A DNA stretch of 64,000 nucleotides from Nostoc sp. UHCC 0302 (GCF_038096175.1 NZ_CP151099.1:870501-934500); one strand, 5' to 3'. Shown: positions 46,472 through 56,406, counted from the stretch's first letter. Program-made: numbers and translations. The notes: generated from the letters alone by a model not told the origin.

Positions 46472-47308
46472 TTAAATTCTCCCAGTCAGACCGTTATAAA
46501 TCATTTGAATTGCCAAAAGTGAAATTACCAGACTAAAAATAGTTCTTAAAATTCCGACTTTGGCTCTGACTAGTACCTTTGCCCCTAATAATGCTCCTAA
46601 AAGTACACCCAACATTACAGGCATTGCTAAACCCGGATCAATGTAACCTCGTTTTAAATAAACTCCTGCACTAGCGGCAGCTGTCACCCCAATCATAAAA
46701 TTGCTGGTAGTAGTGGAAACCTTAAATGGAATCCGCATAAACTGATCCATTGCTAATACTTTGAGTGCGCCGGAACCAATACCCAATAAACCAGAAAGGA
46801 TGCCAGCAACAAACATGAGACTAAAACCCGCTCTTACAGCATGGACGTTATAAGCTTGTTCTCTTTCAGGAGTGGGGTAAGTGCTGTTTAACCGCAAACG
46901 AGTTGCTAGAGGGTCAAGAGGTTTATTATCTTGGTGTTCTGAGTGGGGTAGACGTGAGAGGTAGGCACTGCAAAGTAAGATAACGCCAAACACCACAGCT
47001 AGTATTCTAGTAGGAGTATAAGCGGCGATGATTGCCCCTGCGATCGCGCCAAATGTGGTTGCGACTTCCAAGAACATCCCCAAGCGTATATTCGTGTAGC
47101 CTTCTTTGACATAAGCAGAAGCCGCGCCGGAAGATGTGGCAATTACAGATACTAAAGATGCACCAATTGCGTAACGAATATCAACGTTAAATACCAAAGT
47201 TAATAGGGGAACTAGTACCACCCCACCCCCCAAACCTGTTAATGCTCCCAAAAATCCAGCAGTGGTAGAACCAAACCAAACTAATAAGGTAAATTCTAGA
47301 ATATTCAA
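46472..47308 (-). CDS. TauE/SafE (TSUP) family permease
   Basis: 278 residues, about eight membrane helices. It shows the two-fold repeat typical of TSUP carriers: GFLGALTGLGGGVVLVPLLT in the first half and GILSGLLGIGSGALKVLAMD in the second. The start is a TTG at 47308 with GGTGG five bases upstream. Family members export sulfite, sulfoacetate or similar organic sulfur anions; the substrate here is unknown. It is followed without a gap by its DUF1634 partner. Confidence 0.88.
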   Translation of the reverse strand: MNILEFTLLVWFGSTTAGFLGALTGLGGGVVLVPLLTLVFNVDIRYAIGASLVSVIATSSGAASAYVKEGYTNIRLGMFLEVATTFGAIAGAIIAAYTPTRILAVVFGVILLCSAYLSRLPHSEHQDNKPLDPLATRLRLNSTYPTPEREQAYNVHAVRAGFSLMFVAGILSGLLGIGSGALKVLAMDQFMRIPFKVSTTTSNFMIGVTAAASAGVYLKRGYIDPGLAMPVMLGVLLGALLGAKVLVRAKVGILRTIFSLVISLLAIQMIYNGLTGRI

Positions 47309-47510
47309 GCGATACCACCTTCGCTATTAAGGACAAATTATACCGTTTGACGAAATAGTAGGGGTGTCCTTTTGTACACCTCTACAGATGATTTATCTCT
47401 TGCAAATATTTCTGGAAAGGGTCTTAATTATTTAGAAGCTTGATGACAACGCTTGTATTATACAAGAGATAACTTACTAATCCTTTTCTACCCAGGAATA
47501 CTTATGCCTA

Positions 47511-47888
47511 TCACAGTGATTCTGAATGAGATAGCAATAGAATTCTCATTGCGCTGATAAGCAATAAAAATGCAAAACCTTTGTTCAAAATCTCATTAGG
47601 TAAACTTAAGCCAATTTTTGCACCAAGCCATCCCCCAAAAATAAATCCCAAACACAATATTGCGGCTACTTTGATATCTACATCACCCTGTTTATAATAT
47701 GTCCATGCTGCTAATAAATCTATTGGTAAAACAAGTAATGCTAGTGTAGTTCCTTGTGCTAAATGTTGAGAAAAACCTAAAAAAAACATCAAAGCTGGCA
47801 AAATAATAATACCGCCGCCGATTCCTGTCATGCCACTAATAATGCCTGCCACCAATCCTAAAATGAGACAAATTAAAATGTTAGCCAT
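47511..47888 (-). CDS. Half-size TauE/SafE family protein
   Basis: 125 residues from the ATG at 47888, which has AAGGAGG nine bases upstream; ATGs further upstream overlap that site. It contains a single TSUP repeat (GLVAGIISGMTGIGGGIIIL, then FIFGGWLGAKIGLSLP) and four membrane helices. Half-size members would need to pair with each other. It is separate from the full-size permease (about 200 bases between them), but the shared direction suggests related roles. Confidence 0.85.
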   Translation of the reverse strand: MANILICLILGLVAGIISGMTGIGGGIIILPALMFFLGFSQHLAQGTTLALLVLPIDLLAAWTYYKQGDVDIKVAAILCLGFIFGGWLGAKIGLSLPNEILNKGFAFLLLISAMRILLLSHSESL

Positions 47889-48009
47889 AGCAAGCATCCT
47901 CCTTAATTGATTACATAACAAATATTAAAATTAAGTAGAACAATGTGAAAAAAACAAACTGTGTAAAGATAAGTAAATACATAAATGTATCTACCAAGGT
48001 AACAGGGTT

Positions 48010-49064
48010 ATGGGCAGCCGTTTAAGGGTATTTCTAACTCGTGAGCAAGATAGAACTTTGTTCAACCTGAGAACGGCAGATGTACCCCAGAAAGTTAAAG
48101 ACAGAGCAGAAGTTATTAGATTGAGCGCACATGGTTGGTACGTAGAGAAGATAGCGGCTCACTTTAATTGGACAGCACAAACAGTGCGAGAAGTTTTGCA
48201 TAGATGGGAGCATCTTGGTTTAGAGGGACTTTGGGAGAAACCAGGGCGAGGAGGAAAATCAAGGTGGACGGAAGATGACATGGTGTTCTTAGAAGAATGT
48301 TTAGAGAAAGAACCTCGTACATATAACAGCGTTCAATTAGCCCAAAGATTAGAACAAGAACGCTCGATAACGTTGAGTCCTGACTGGTTAAGGCAGGTAC
48401 TAAAAAAAAGGGGATCATTTGGAAACGAACGAGGAAAAGCCATAAAGGAAAACAAGATCCAGTAGTACAGCAAGTTAAACAAGCAGATTTGGAAATGTTG
48501 GAATTGTCTGCGGCCGCCGGAGAAATCGATTTAAAGTATCTAGATGAATCAGGGTTTTGTGCTTGGAGTGAACCGAGTTACAGCTACTACTTCCGAGGCA
48601 AACAAAAACGTTTAGAGCAGAGCAAGCGTCGAGGTCGAAGGTTAAGTATTATTGGCTTTCTTCAACCGTTAATTAGTTTCGTTTATGGTCTGGTAATTGG
48701 AGGCGTTTCATGCAAATCTTATATTTAAATGATGGAGCTTGAAGCACTAGAAGCACAAAAAACGGGACGCATAAGAGTCATAGTGCAGGATAACGGCCCA
48801 ATACATCGTTGTAAAGCAGTGCAGGAGTTATGGACAAAGTGGGAAGAGATGGGTTTGTACATCTTCTTTCTACCTAAATACTGTTCGGAAATGAACCCGA
48901 TTGAATTGGAATGGCAACACCTCAAAAAAGATGAACTAGCCTCGAAAACTTTTGAGGATGAATTAGACCTTGCTTATGATGTCATCGATGGAATTCAAAC
49001 AAGAGGAGAAAAAGGAAACTACAGTACGCAACGTGTAAGATTTAACTCTGATTCCTCTGCTTAA
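48010..49064 (+). pseudogene. IS630-family transposase in two frames plus an internal TAA
   Basis: Frame 1 (48010-48465) holds the helix-turn-helix part (VIRLSAHGWYVEKIAAHFNW, WEHLGLEGLWEKPGRGG). At CTAAAAAAAAGGGG (about 48399-48412) the coding sense moves to the -1 frame, which continues IIWKRTRKSHKGKQDPVVQQ to DLKYLDESGFCAWSEPSYSY. An AAAAAAAG slippery run like this is a usual site of programmed -1 frameshifting. A TAA at 48726-48728 (GAA in my memory of intact relatives) then separates the rest: VIVQDNGPIHRCKAVQELW and FLPKYCSEMNPIELEWQHLK (DDE). The last stop makes this copy inactive. Confidence 0.82.
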
Positions 49065-49103
49065 TTCTTTGTTACATACTTATAAATTTTCTCCCCGACT
49101 TAC

Positions 49104-50102
49104 TTAGTTAGCAAGATAAATACTTACCAATCCTTTATTTTGTCTCAGGATTTTGAGAGCCTGTTGTTCTATTTGCCGTACCCGTTCTCGATTTATACCC
49201 ATTTGCTGACCAATTTGTGCTAAAGAAAGTTCATGTCCATCTTTTAAGCCAAAGCGCAAACTTAATACTTCACGTTGTTGGGGAGATAACTTTGCTAACA
49301 ATTTTTCTAAATCGTGTTGTAGAGATTCTTCAACAACGTAATCTTCGGGAGAGAGTCCACTATCTTCTAGAATGTCTTGTAATTCTGAATCTTGATGTGA
49401 TCCAATTCGCATTTCTAAAGACATAGGTTTACGGGTCATGTGTAAGCATTCTCTAACTTCACTAGGTGTTAAAGATAAAGCTGTAGCAATTTCACTAGTA
49501 TTAGGAATACGGCCTAATCCTTGTGATAATTCTCGCTGTACACGTTTAATTTTATTGAGTTTTTCAAATACGTGAATTGGTAAACGAATAGTGCGACTTT
49601 TTTGAGCGATCGCTCGTGTAATTCCTTGACGAATCCACCAGTAAGCGTAAGTAGAAAACTTGTAACCACGATTCGGATCAAATTTATCAATTCCTCGTTC
49701 TAAAGCTAAATTTCCCTCTTGAATTAAATCTAAAAACTCTAGGTTCCGTTGCTGATATTTCTTCGCTATTGAAACTACTAATCGCAGATTAGCTTGAAGC
49801 ATTTTTTGCTTGGCTTTTTGTCCTAAATTTAGTTGTTGTTGCAGTAGAACGACATCTATATTCAAATATTCAGCCCATTCTTGTAATATCGGCTCACGCT
49901 GTAATTGCACAGCTAGTTCTTTTTTAGCCGCTAGTAAATATATCATCTGCTGCACTTGCTGAGCAAAATTAATTTCTTGTTCATAGGTTAACAAAGTTAC
50001 TCGCCCTATTTCTTCTAGATAATTACGCACGCTATCATTTAGTTTTGGAGATTTTTTTTGATTATTGTCAATTTCAGTTGGGAGAAATTTTAAGATATTC
50101 AT
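49104..50102 (-). CDS. Group 2 RNA polymerase sigma-70 factor (SigB/C/D/E-like)
   Basis: 332 residues. Region 1.2 is DSVRNYLEEIGRVTLLTYEQ. Region 2 has NLRLVVSIAKKYQQRNLEFL, DLIQEGNLALERGIDKFDP and the -10-reading YAYWWIRQGITRAIAQKSRT. Region 3 is followed by region 4 with LRFGLKDGHELSLAQIGQQM and the -35-reading RERVRQIEQQALKILR. There is no long region 1.1, so it is an alternative (group 2) rather than the primary factor. The ATG at 50102 has GAGGA nine bases upstream. It probably directs stress or nutrient-responsive transcription; the exact subtype needs a tree. Confidence 0.92.
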   Translation of the reverse strand: MNILKFLPTEIDNNQKKSPKLNDSVRNYLEEIGRVTLLTYEQEINFAQQVQQMIYLLAAKKELAVQLQREPILQEWAEYLNIDVVLLQQQLNLGQKAKQKMLQANLRLVVSIAKKYQQRNLEFLDLIQEGNLALERGIDKFDPNRGYKFSTYAYWWIRQGITRAIAQKSRTIRLPIHVFEKLNKIKRVQRELSQGLGRIPNTSEIATALSLTPSEVRECLHMTRKPMSLEMRIGSHQDSELQDILEDSGLSPEDYVVEESLQHDLEKLLAKLSPQQREVLSLRFGLKDGHELSLAQIGQQMGINRERVRQIEQQALKILRQNKGLVSIYLAN

Positions 50103-50343
50103 AAAATTCAGTCCTCTTTAATTTTTTTGTAGGTTGGTAAAGGAAGCGAACGGAGAACTCGAAGGATAGAACACCAAATCTGTATATTTAGTAAGGATGA
50201 AAAATGCCGTTTATATTTCTACGGGAAGCAAGCTACATCCGATATTACTACAGGGTTCATACTAAACTCTGGCTTCTAAACTCTATTTTGATGAACTCAA
50301 AATGAATCCACTAAATAACATTAATCCAATTACAAACACAAAT

Positions 50344-50895
50344 TCAAATAGTACAATTATTGTGAGCATAATCTGTGTATCCTAATTTACTTAATTCACG
50401 GGAACTAGAGATAATTACTACAGACCAGACAACTATTATTCCGCCTAAATGAGAGCTATCAAAAATTCTATAAATCGAACCTTTTGTTAAATCTTGATGA
50501 AGAAACAAAGCAGAGTATATAGCGGCAAACAGTACACTAACTAAATTCAACCAGACTAAGCGCTTATTGCTTAAAAACCATCCAAGATTTGCTATTAAAT
50601 AACCAGCTTGTTTTTTACGCCAGTGCCAGGTTAATAGATATATCAGATAGCTGATAAAATACACTTCATATAAAATCAGAAAAGTTAACCATTTATACTT
50701 TCCAAATCGAGCAATGAAAAATCCAAATATGAATCCAAATAAAACCCACGGGAGAGTATTAAGTAGCTCTTTATTAGCCTTTTGACTTCCTATTACACGG
50801 GTTGTCGCTATATATCTAATTCCTATCAATATAATTAATAGACCTATCGGAAAAATCAAAGAAGCAATATTGTAATTTATTCCAGAAAGATTCAT
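50344..50895 (-). CDS. Integral membrane hypothetical protein
   Basis: 183 residues with five or six hydrophobic stretches, for example IASLIFPIGLLIILIGI, LPWVLFGFIFGFFIARF, WLTFLILYEVYFISYLIYLL and LGGIIVVWSVVIISS. The loops are basic. No family motif recognised. It stands alone between the sigma factor and the HtrA protease, all on the same strand. Confidence 0.6.
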   Translation of the reverse strand: MNLSGINYNIASLIFPIGLLIILIGIRYIATTRVIGSQKANKELLNTLPWVLFGFIFGFFIARFGKYKWLTFLILYEVYFISYLIYLLTWHWRKKQAGYLIANLGWFLSNKRLVWLNLVSVLFAAIYSALFLHQDLTKGSIYRIFDSSHLGGIIVVWSVVIISSSRELSKLGYTDYAHNNCTI

Positions 50896-51152
50896 GGCTT
50901 TGTTCTCTTAATGGAGTAATGTGTGAACATTTGAGCAAGATAAGATTTAGGCAATGCTAGGATGATAATCAAGCAGAATCAAGAATGTATAAATTTACAG
51001 TTGTTGATAGCTGGCTTGAAAATGTGATATTGAGGAATAGGGCGTTGCAAACTTTCCAAAGTTGTTGCAAGCGGCGTCATTAGTGATGAAAAAAATATAT
51101 TTTCATACCTGCTGATGTAGGCAATTGGTAGCAACTGTTAACGCAGTTGTTT

Positions 51153-52424
51153 TTATTTGGCGTTTGCAGGTAATACTTTGGGACGGAGATTTAGATTGAG
51201 AGTTTCTCCATTTCGCAAAATTTTTAATTGCAGGTTATTGCCAGCAGAAGTATTTTCTACAGCTTGTTGTAGTTCTTCAGCATTAGTAATCGTTTGATTA
51301 TTTGCTTTGACAATCACATCACCTGCACGGATTCCACCTGTATTCGCTGGTGATTTGGGTGCAACTTTAACTATTAGTACACCTTGAGATTCTTCAACAG
51401 TAATGGGTGAATTGGGATCACTGTTAATTTGCTCTTTTACCTCTGGTGTTAGTGTTAACATCTGAATACCGAGATAAGGATGAGTAACTTTGCCTGTGGT
51501 GATTAATTGTGTAGTAATTTTCTTGGCGGTATTAATAGGTATAGCAAAGCCCAAACCTTGGCTATTCTGAATAATCGCTGTGTTGATGCCAATTACTTGG
51601 CCAGAAGCATTAAGTAATGGCCCACCTGAGTTACCAGGATTAATTGGCGCATCAGTTTGGATGTAATCAACACGTTCATTAGGCATTCCTACCTGAGTAC
51701 TAGAGCGGCCTGTAGCGCTAATAATGCCATGAGTTACTGTATTATCTAAACCAAGGGGATTACCGATCGCGATCGCCCATGCTCCTGGTTGCAACTTGTT
51801 AGAATCACCTAACTTTACTGCCGATAAATTATCGGCCTGGATTCTCACCACAGCAACATCTGTCACTGGATCAGCACCCATAACTTTCCCTTTAAAACTA
51901 CGTCCATCTTTGAGGGTGACACTCACCGTATCAGCGCCATTAACCACATGGGCATTTGTGAGAATTTCTCCATTAGAATCAATGATGAAACCAGAACCAA
52001 TACCCCGTTCGATTTCTTGAGATGGCACTTTTGGCAAGTTATAGCCAAAAAACTGCTGAATTAAAGGATCGTTAAAAATAGCGGCATTGGGATTTTTGAT
52101 TGTGCGTGTGGAATCAATTCGTACTACGGCAGAACCAACTTGATTAACTACTGCGGTAATAAAATTAGGATTGCTATCTGTCGCTAAGTTCACAGATGGT
52201 TGACTTGCTGTTGCTGGTAGCGAAGGTTGCAATACTTGAAAATGCGGCTGCAATCGCAGGCTTGCAACTGTGATACCTGCACCTGCTAATATTAATCCCA
52301 AATAAGTGAGAGGTTTTTTCCAAGTATTTTGCTGTGATTGGTCAAGTTGCGATGTTGGTAAATTTGAATCTACATCAGCTAATGGATGTGGATCATGTTC
52401 AAAATCCTGGTTTACTATCTTCAT
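51153..52424 (-). CDS. HtrA/Deg-family serine protease with PDZ domain (HhoA/HhoB/HtrA-like)
   Basis: 423 residues. A single N-terminal membrane anchor (PLTYLGLILAGAGITVASL, residues 38-56) is followed by the trypsin-like domain. The triad is visible: His in ILTNAHVVNG, Asp in DPVTDVAVVRI, Ser in INPGNSGGPL. One PDZ domain follows (GIQMLTLTPEVKEQI, GVLIVKVAPKSPANTGGIRA, GDVIVKANNQTI). Cyanobacterial Deg proteases act in the periplasm or thylakoid lumen to clear damaged proteins. The ATG at 52424 has AGAGGA upstream. Which of the three cyanobacterial paralogues it is cannot be decided by eye. Confidence 0.93.
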   Translation of the reverse strand: MKIVNQDFEHDPHPLADVDSNLPTSQLDQSQQNTWKKPLTYLGLILAGAGITVASLRLQPHFQVLQPSLPATASQPSVNLATDSNPNFITAVVNQVGSAVVRIDSTRTIKNPNAAIFNDPLIQQFFGYNLPKVPSQEIERGIGSGFIIDSNGEILTNAHVVNGADTVSVTLKDGRSFKGKVMGADPVTDVAVVRIQADNLSAVKLGDSNKLQPGAWAIAIGNPLGLDNTVTHGIISATGRSSTQVGMPNERVDYIQTDAPINPGNSGGPLLNASGQVIGINTAIIQNSQGLGFAIPINTAKKITTQLITTGKVTHPYLGIQMLTLTPEVKEQINSDPNSPITVEESQGVLIVKVAPKSPANTGGIRAGDVIVKANNQTITNAEELQQAVENTSAGNNLQLKILRNGETLNLNLRPKVLPANAK

Positions 52425-52553
52425 AACCTATAAATCCTCTGTGAATTGATGTTTTTCGTTTCTCTTGGTTACAAGTTTCGGTTTTTGACAGAGGCTTTTG
52501 GGCGAAGATAGATAAGTTAGTGAAAACTTAAGAAATAGATTTGCATATTAGGA

Positions 52554-52577
52554 ACGTACAGCTAGCTGTGCGCCCCT
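52554..52577. repeat. Palindromic repeat related to GACGCA...TGCGTC, copy 2
   Basis: ACGTACAGCTAGCTGTGCGC shares the AGCTAGCTGTGCG core with 39179-39200. It lies between the protease and the response-regulator gene (divergent leaders). Confidence 0.5.
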
Positions 52578-53286
52578 ACCAGCATTTATTTATTAATCTG
52601 CACAATTATTGTTATGGAACGCAAACAGTCTGTGTGGGTGGTAGACGATGAACCGAATGGTTTTGAAGTAATTGAGTTGCTACTACGTCGGGAAGGTCAT
52701 CACCTAACTTACTTCAACAGTGGTAAAGCAATCCTCAACCAATTAGAATCGAGTCTACCCGATGTCATCCTGTTAGATGTGATGATGCCAGAAATCGATG
52801 GTATTGAAACTTGTCGCCGGATCAAGGCAAATTCCAACTGGAAACCAATTCCTATCATCATTGTGACAGCACTGGACTCCAAAGAAGACTTAGCGCGATC
52901 GCTTGCTGCTGGCGCTGATGATTTTCTCACCAAACCCGTAAATGGGGTGGAGTTACGGGCCCGTGTTCGTTCTATGCTGAGAATTAAGCAACAATACGAC
53001 GCACTGCAAGCCAGTGTTAACCTGCGACGAGATTTATCTAAACTTGTGGTGGAAGATTTACGCCAACCGATGTCTACATTGTTACTAGGGAGCCACTTAC
53101 TACTGCAAAGTCACTTGGAACCAAAAGACAAAGAACGCGCCGAAATGGTACACGCCGCCGGATTGGAAATTGATGGCATCATTAGCGGTTTGCTGCGATT
53201 GGCAAAGATGGAATCTGGCAGACTGGTATTAAATCGGGTAGAAGTAGACTTCAATGAATTGGTAGAAGTAGTAGTAGCAAACTTCC

Positions 53287-54556
53287 CTTGAGGGGATACG
53301 AAATACCCTGAAATAGATATAGGGCAACGAGTGTAGCAATTTGTGGTAAAACAAAAAGAGCATTCATTCGCAATAAGCTCTATTTAATGATAATATTACC
53401 AGAATTCTACGAGACACACCTCAAGCGAGAGCTTGGACGTACTGAATACTTATTACTAAAACTCCTTATCTGTTTATTACAATCTATTAAAACTGTTAGC
53501 CTTGAGGCGCTAGCGACTGCTTTACCAATACCAATACTATTTGAAAGTAGAAGGAAAAAACTTCAGCGATTTTTATCTTTAAATTACATCAATGTTGAAG
53601 AAATTTGGTTTCCAATTATCAAAAGCTGGCTAGAAATAAATTTTCCTTTAAATGAAGTTATTTATGTAGTTATAGATCGGACTAATTGGGGATGCATTAA
53701 TCTATTAATGATTAGCGTGGTTTGGGACAAAAGGTCTATCCCAATATATTTTGAGCTATTAGACAAGTTAGGCTCAAGTAATTTTGATGAACAAGAAGCA
53801 GTATTTAAAAAAGCATTACCGATTTTCAAGGATTATAAAATTGTAGTGTTAGGAGACCGAGAATTTTGTTCAATAAAGTTGGCTAACTGGCTCACAGAGC
53901 AGAAAGTATATTTCTGCTTACGCTTAAAAAAGGACGCATTTATAGAAATAGAACCAGAAATTTGGCTGCAATTAAGAGATTTGGGTTTAGCACCTGGTCT
54001 TTCCTTCTTTTACCAAGGTATTAAATATACGAAATCTCAAGGGTTTGTTAGCTTTAATCTCGCTACTAAATGGAAACGGAAACGTTTTGGAGTTGCGCCG
54101 GAAGAGGGCTGGTTTATTCTGACTAATTTAGATGATTTAGATTCGGCTATTAAGGCTTATAAACAACGTTTTGATATTGAGGAAATGTTTAGAGATTTTA
54201 AAAGCGGTGGTTATAATTTAGAAGATACTAATGTATCAGGTCAAAGGCTAATTTCCCTAATATTATTAATCTCACTTGCATACACGGCTGCAACTATATC
54301 TGGTCAAAAAATTAAACGCATGGGTGTTCAAAAATATGTAGGCAGAATTAAAGAATCTGGGCGGACAGTTCGCCGTCATAGCAGTTTTTATATTGGATTA
54401 TATGGGTCTAACTGGGTCGATTTCATGGAAAATTCTTATGAATTGGTGGCTGAGTTAATGACACTAGCTCCTAATAAGCGTAAGTATTATCAACAAGGAG
54501 AAAGGGCTATGAGGCTTATTTTATCTGCATTCTAGCCCTTTTTGTCCCCCCTCAAG
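53287..54556 (+). mobile_element. Intact IS4-family element, 1270 bp, 9-bp target duplication
   Basis: The ends are CTTGAGGGGATACGAAATAC (left) and CTTGAGGGGGGACAAAAAGG (right, reverse complement). CAAACTTCC is duplicated at 53278-53286 and 54557-54565. It is the same family as the decayed element at 10985-12308. Confidence 0.93.
53387..54535 (+). CDS. IS4-family DDE transposase (intact)
   Basis: 382 residues beginning MIILPEFYETHLKRELGRTE. Catalytic motifs: YVVIDRTNWGCINLLMI (first Asp), IVVLGDREFCSIKLANW (second Asp) and RFDIEEMFRDFKSGGYNLED (Glu of the YREK-like motif). No stop or frameshift. It sits about 100 bases inside the left terminal repeat and ends about 20 bases before the right one. 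It interrupts the response regulator-kinase gene. Confidence 0.93.
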   Translation: MIILPEFYETHLKRELGRTEYLLLKLLICLLQSIKTVSLEALATALPIPILFESRRKKLQRFLSLNYINVEEIWFPIIKSWLEINFPLNEVIYVVIDRTNWGCINLLMISVVWDKRSIPIYFELLDKLGSSNFDEQEAVFKKALPIFKDYKIVVLGDREFCSIKLANWLTEQKVYFCLRLKKDAFIEIEPEIWLQLRDLGLAPGLSFFYQGIKYTKSQGFVSFNLATKWKRKRFGVAPEEGWFILTNLDDLDSAIKAYKQRFDIEEMFRDFKSGGYNLEDTNVSGQRLISLILLISLAYTAATISGQKIKRMGVQKYVGRIKESGRTVRRHSSFYIGLYGSNWVDFMENSYELVAELMTLAPNKRKYYQQGERAMRLILSAF

Positions 54557-54981
54557 CAAACTTCCAGGCGATCGCTAATTCTAAACAAATCCAACTTATT
54601 AGTAAATTACCAAAACAAGGACGCTGGTTAACCATTGATGCTGAGTTATTCCATCGTTTACTTGATAATCTAATTGCCAATGCAATCCAGTCATCTCCCC
54701 CAGACAGTACAATTACACTAAAAATTGATTATCCAGATACTATTGAATCTGTGAGACAAGCGATTATTCGTGTGATTGATGAAGGTACAAGCATAAATAT
54801 AGATTTGCGCCAATCAATTCTTGCTCAATATGAACCAGGAAGTTTGATGAGTAGCATTTCACAAATTAGTTTGGGTTTAGCATTTTGCAAAATGGTTGCT
54901 GAGGCTCACGGTGGCATAATTACAATTGAAGATAATCAACCGCAAGGTACAGTTGTGATTATAGAAATTTGACACCAATCT

Positions 54982-55005
54982 AAGGACGCACAGATGTGCG
55001 TCCTT
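54982..55005. terminator. Perfect 11-bp hairpin after the split kinase gene
   Basis: AAGGACGCACA (54982-54992) and TGTGCGTCCTT (54995-55005) pair exactly around GA, ten bases after the stop codon. It belongs to the same palindrome family as 39179-39200 and 52554-52577 and may serve as a terminator. Confidence 0.7.
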
Positions 55006-55113
55006 ACTAACTTTTCCATAACTTATCTATCTTCATCCCGAATTGATTTTTTTAAATCGACACTAGAAATGAAAGTCAATTCGTCGAGCTACAAAATAGC
55101 TCTAATCAAAATT

Positions 55114-55599
55114 ATGATGACCCGTAAAATTAGTGCGATTACTCTTTTAACTGGACTGTTAACAGTTTCTTTCGGTCACGGCATTGCTTTAGCAGATATT
55201 CCTGGTAATCACCCTTTGTATCTTCATGCACGCAGTGACCTACGTAAAGCAGAATTACTGCTGCAAACCCCAGATGAATGTAATGTGACTCAAGAAGCAA
55301 GACTAGCTACCCAAAAAGTTCATCAGGCTATTCGAGATATTGACATAGCCGGAGTTTTAGACGGCAAGAATATCGATTATTATCCACAAGTAGATACCTC
55401 GTTAAATCATCACGATAAATTTCGGGCTATTTATAAACTATTGCGTCGTGCAGACAAAGATTTATCTGGAGAGGAAGATAATAACTTTGTTGTTGGTTGG
55501 CGTAACACAGCCGAAGCTGATATTAATCAAGCCAAACATTATACAGCGATCGCGGCTGGTAGAGATACGATTGATGATTTGATTCAGGACAACTACTAA
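55114..55599 (+). CDS. Secreted helical hypothetical protein
   Basis: 161 residues from the ATG at 55114, which directly opens a signal peptide (MMTRKISAITLLTGLLTVSF, then GHGIALA-DIPGNHP). The mature part is helical with charged heptads (LHARSDLRKAELLLQTPDEC, VHQAIRDIDIAGVLDGKN, ADINQAKHYTAIAAGRDTID). Upstream in-frame starts (54994, 55069) would bury the signal peptide. The family is unknown; it is probably periplasmic. Confidence 0.65.
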   Translation: MMTRKISAITLLTGLLTVSFGHGIALADIPGNHPLYLHARSDLRKAELLLQTPDECNVTQEARLATQKVHQAIRDIDIAGVLDGKNIDYYPQVDTSLNHHDKFRAIYKLLRRADKDLSGEEDNNFVVGWRNTAEADINQAKHYTAIAAGRDTIDDLIQDNY

Positions 55600-55802
55600 A
55601 GTTGTTCTTTTAATTTACAGCTACAGCAAAACAAAGGTGTAACTCGTCAGGATTAAGAAGTAGAAAGGCTTCATATATAGCTTTTTTACTTCATTCACTT
55701 GCAAACTGCTATATCTGTGAACTGAGAGCATTTAAACTAAATTCACGAGAAATATTTACGTGAATTATAACAATTAAAACATCAAATATTTAGAGGTTAA
55801 CT

Positions 55803-56282
55803 ATGATTCACCACATTTCAATTCCAGCCAAAAATCCACTTCGGGTTGCTAATGCTTTAGCAGAAATTTGGAATGGCAAGGTCTATTCATTCGCCCCTGT
55901 TTTAGAAAGCTACATCGTGATGGATTTTGATGAGCATGGTACGGCAATTGAAATTTATCCATTAGGAACTCAATTAGTTCCTAATGCTGGACATCGAGAT
56001 ATTGTCAAAAATGCGGTCTCTTCTAAACTATCGCCGTTTCATGCGGCAATTTCTGTCCCTGTTGATCAGGAACGCATTGAGCAAATTGCTAGGCAAGAAG
56101 GATGGTTTACACAACTGTGCGATCACGGCCCTTTCAAAGTAGTTGAGTTCTGGATTGAGAATCAATTGCTACTCGAACTCCTACCACCTGGACTTGTTCC
56201 TGAATACTTAGAATTTACTCAGCCCCAAAACATTGAGAAATTTTTTGGTACACCAGTTACATCAGAATACAACAGAATTTAG
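55803..56282 (+). CDS. VOC/glyoxalase-fold-like protein
   Basis: 159 residues. It starts MIHHISIPAKNPLRVANALA, typical of a vicinal-oxygen-chelate first strand and helix. IEIYPLGTQLVPNAG and HAAISVPVDQERIEQIARQE follow, and FKVVEFWIENQLLLELLPPG ends the second half with a possible metal-binding Glu. The ATG has AGAGGT upstream. VOC proteins include lyases, dioxygenases and resistance proteins; no specific activity is indicated. A good terminator lies 88 bases after the stop. Confidence 0.65.
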   Translation: MIHHISIPAKNPLRVANALAEIWNGKVYSFAPVLESYIVMDFDEHGTAIEIYPLGTQLVPNAGHRDIVKNAVSSKLSPFHAAISVPVDQERIEQIARQEGWFTQLCDHGPFKVVEFWIENQLLLELLPPGLVPEYLEFTQPQNIEKFFGTPVTSEYNRI

Positions 56283-56369
56283 AAGTAAAACAGTTCTTAC
56301 ACTTGGCTTTAAGACCTAATTTTTGTACTTCACCAACTGAAATACACTGTAATTTAGTAAAGTAAAAAT

Positions 56370-56406
56370 AAAGCACTATCTCTAACAAAAAAGATAGTGC
56401 TTTTTC
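56370..56406 (+). terminator. Intrinsic terminator after the VOC-like gene
   Basis: AAAGCACTATCT (56370-56381) pairs with AGATAGTGCTTT (56392-56403) around a 10-base loop and runs into TTTTT, a textbook rho-independent shape. Confidence 0.85.

Larger units (their letters stand above)
52614..54972 (+). pseudogene. Response regulator-histidine kinase gene split by an IS
   Basis: Joining 52614-53286 with 54566-54972 (dropping the IS and one 9-base copy) gives 1080 bases with no stop, 359 residues, and the junction VVVANF/QAIANSKQIQ is seamless. The receiver domain starts SVWVVDDEPNGFEVIELLLR, with Asp55 in VILLDVMMPEIDG. The kinase half is unusual: the H-box reads VVEDLRQPMSTLLLGSHLL with Glu where His is expected, and the ATPase G1 box is DEGTSINID rather than DxGxG. 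The N-box LLDNLIANAIQSSP and the G2 box SLGLAFCKMVAEAHGG persist. Even before the insertion it was probably a pseudokinase. The truncated 5' part would still make a receiver protein. Confidence 0.9.
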
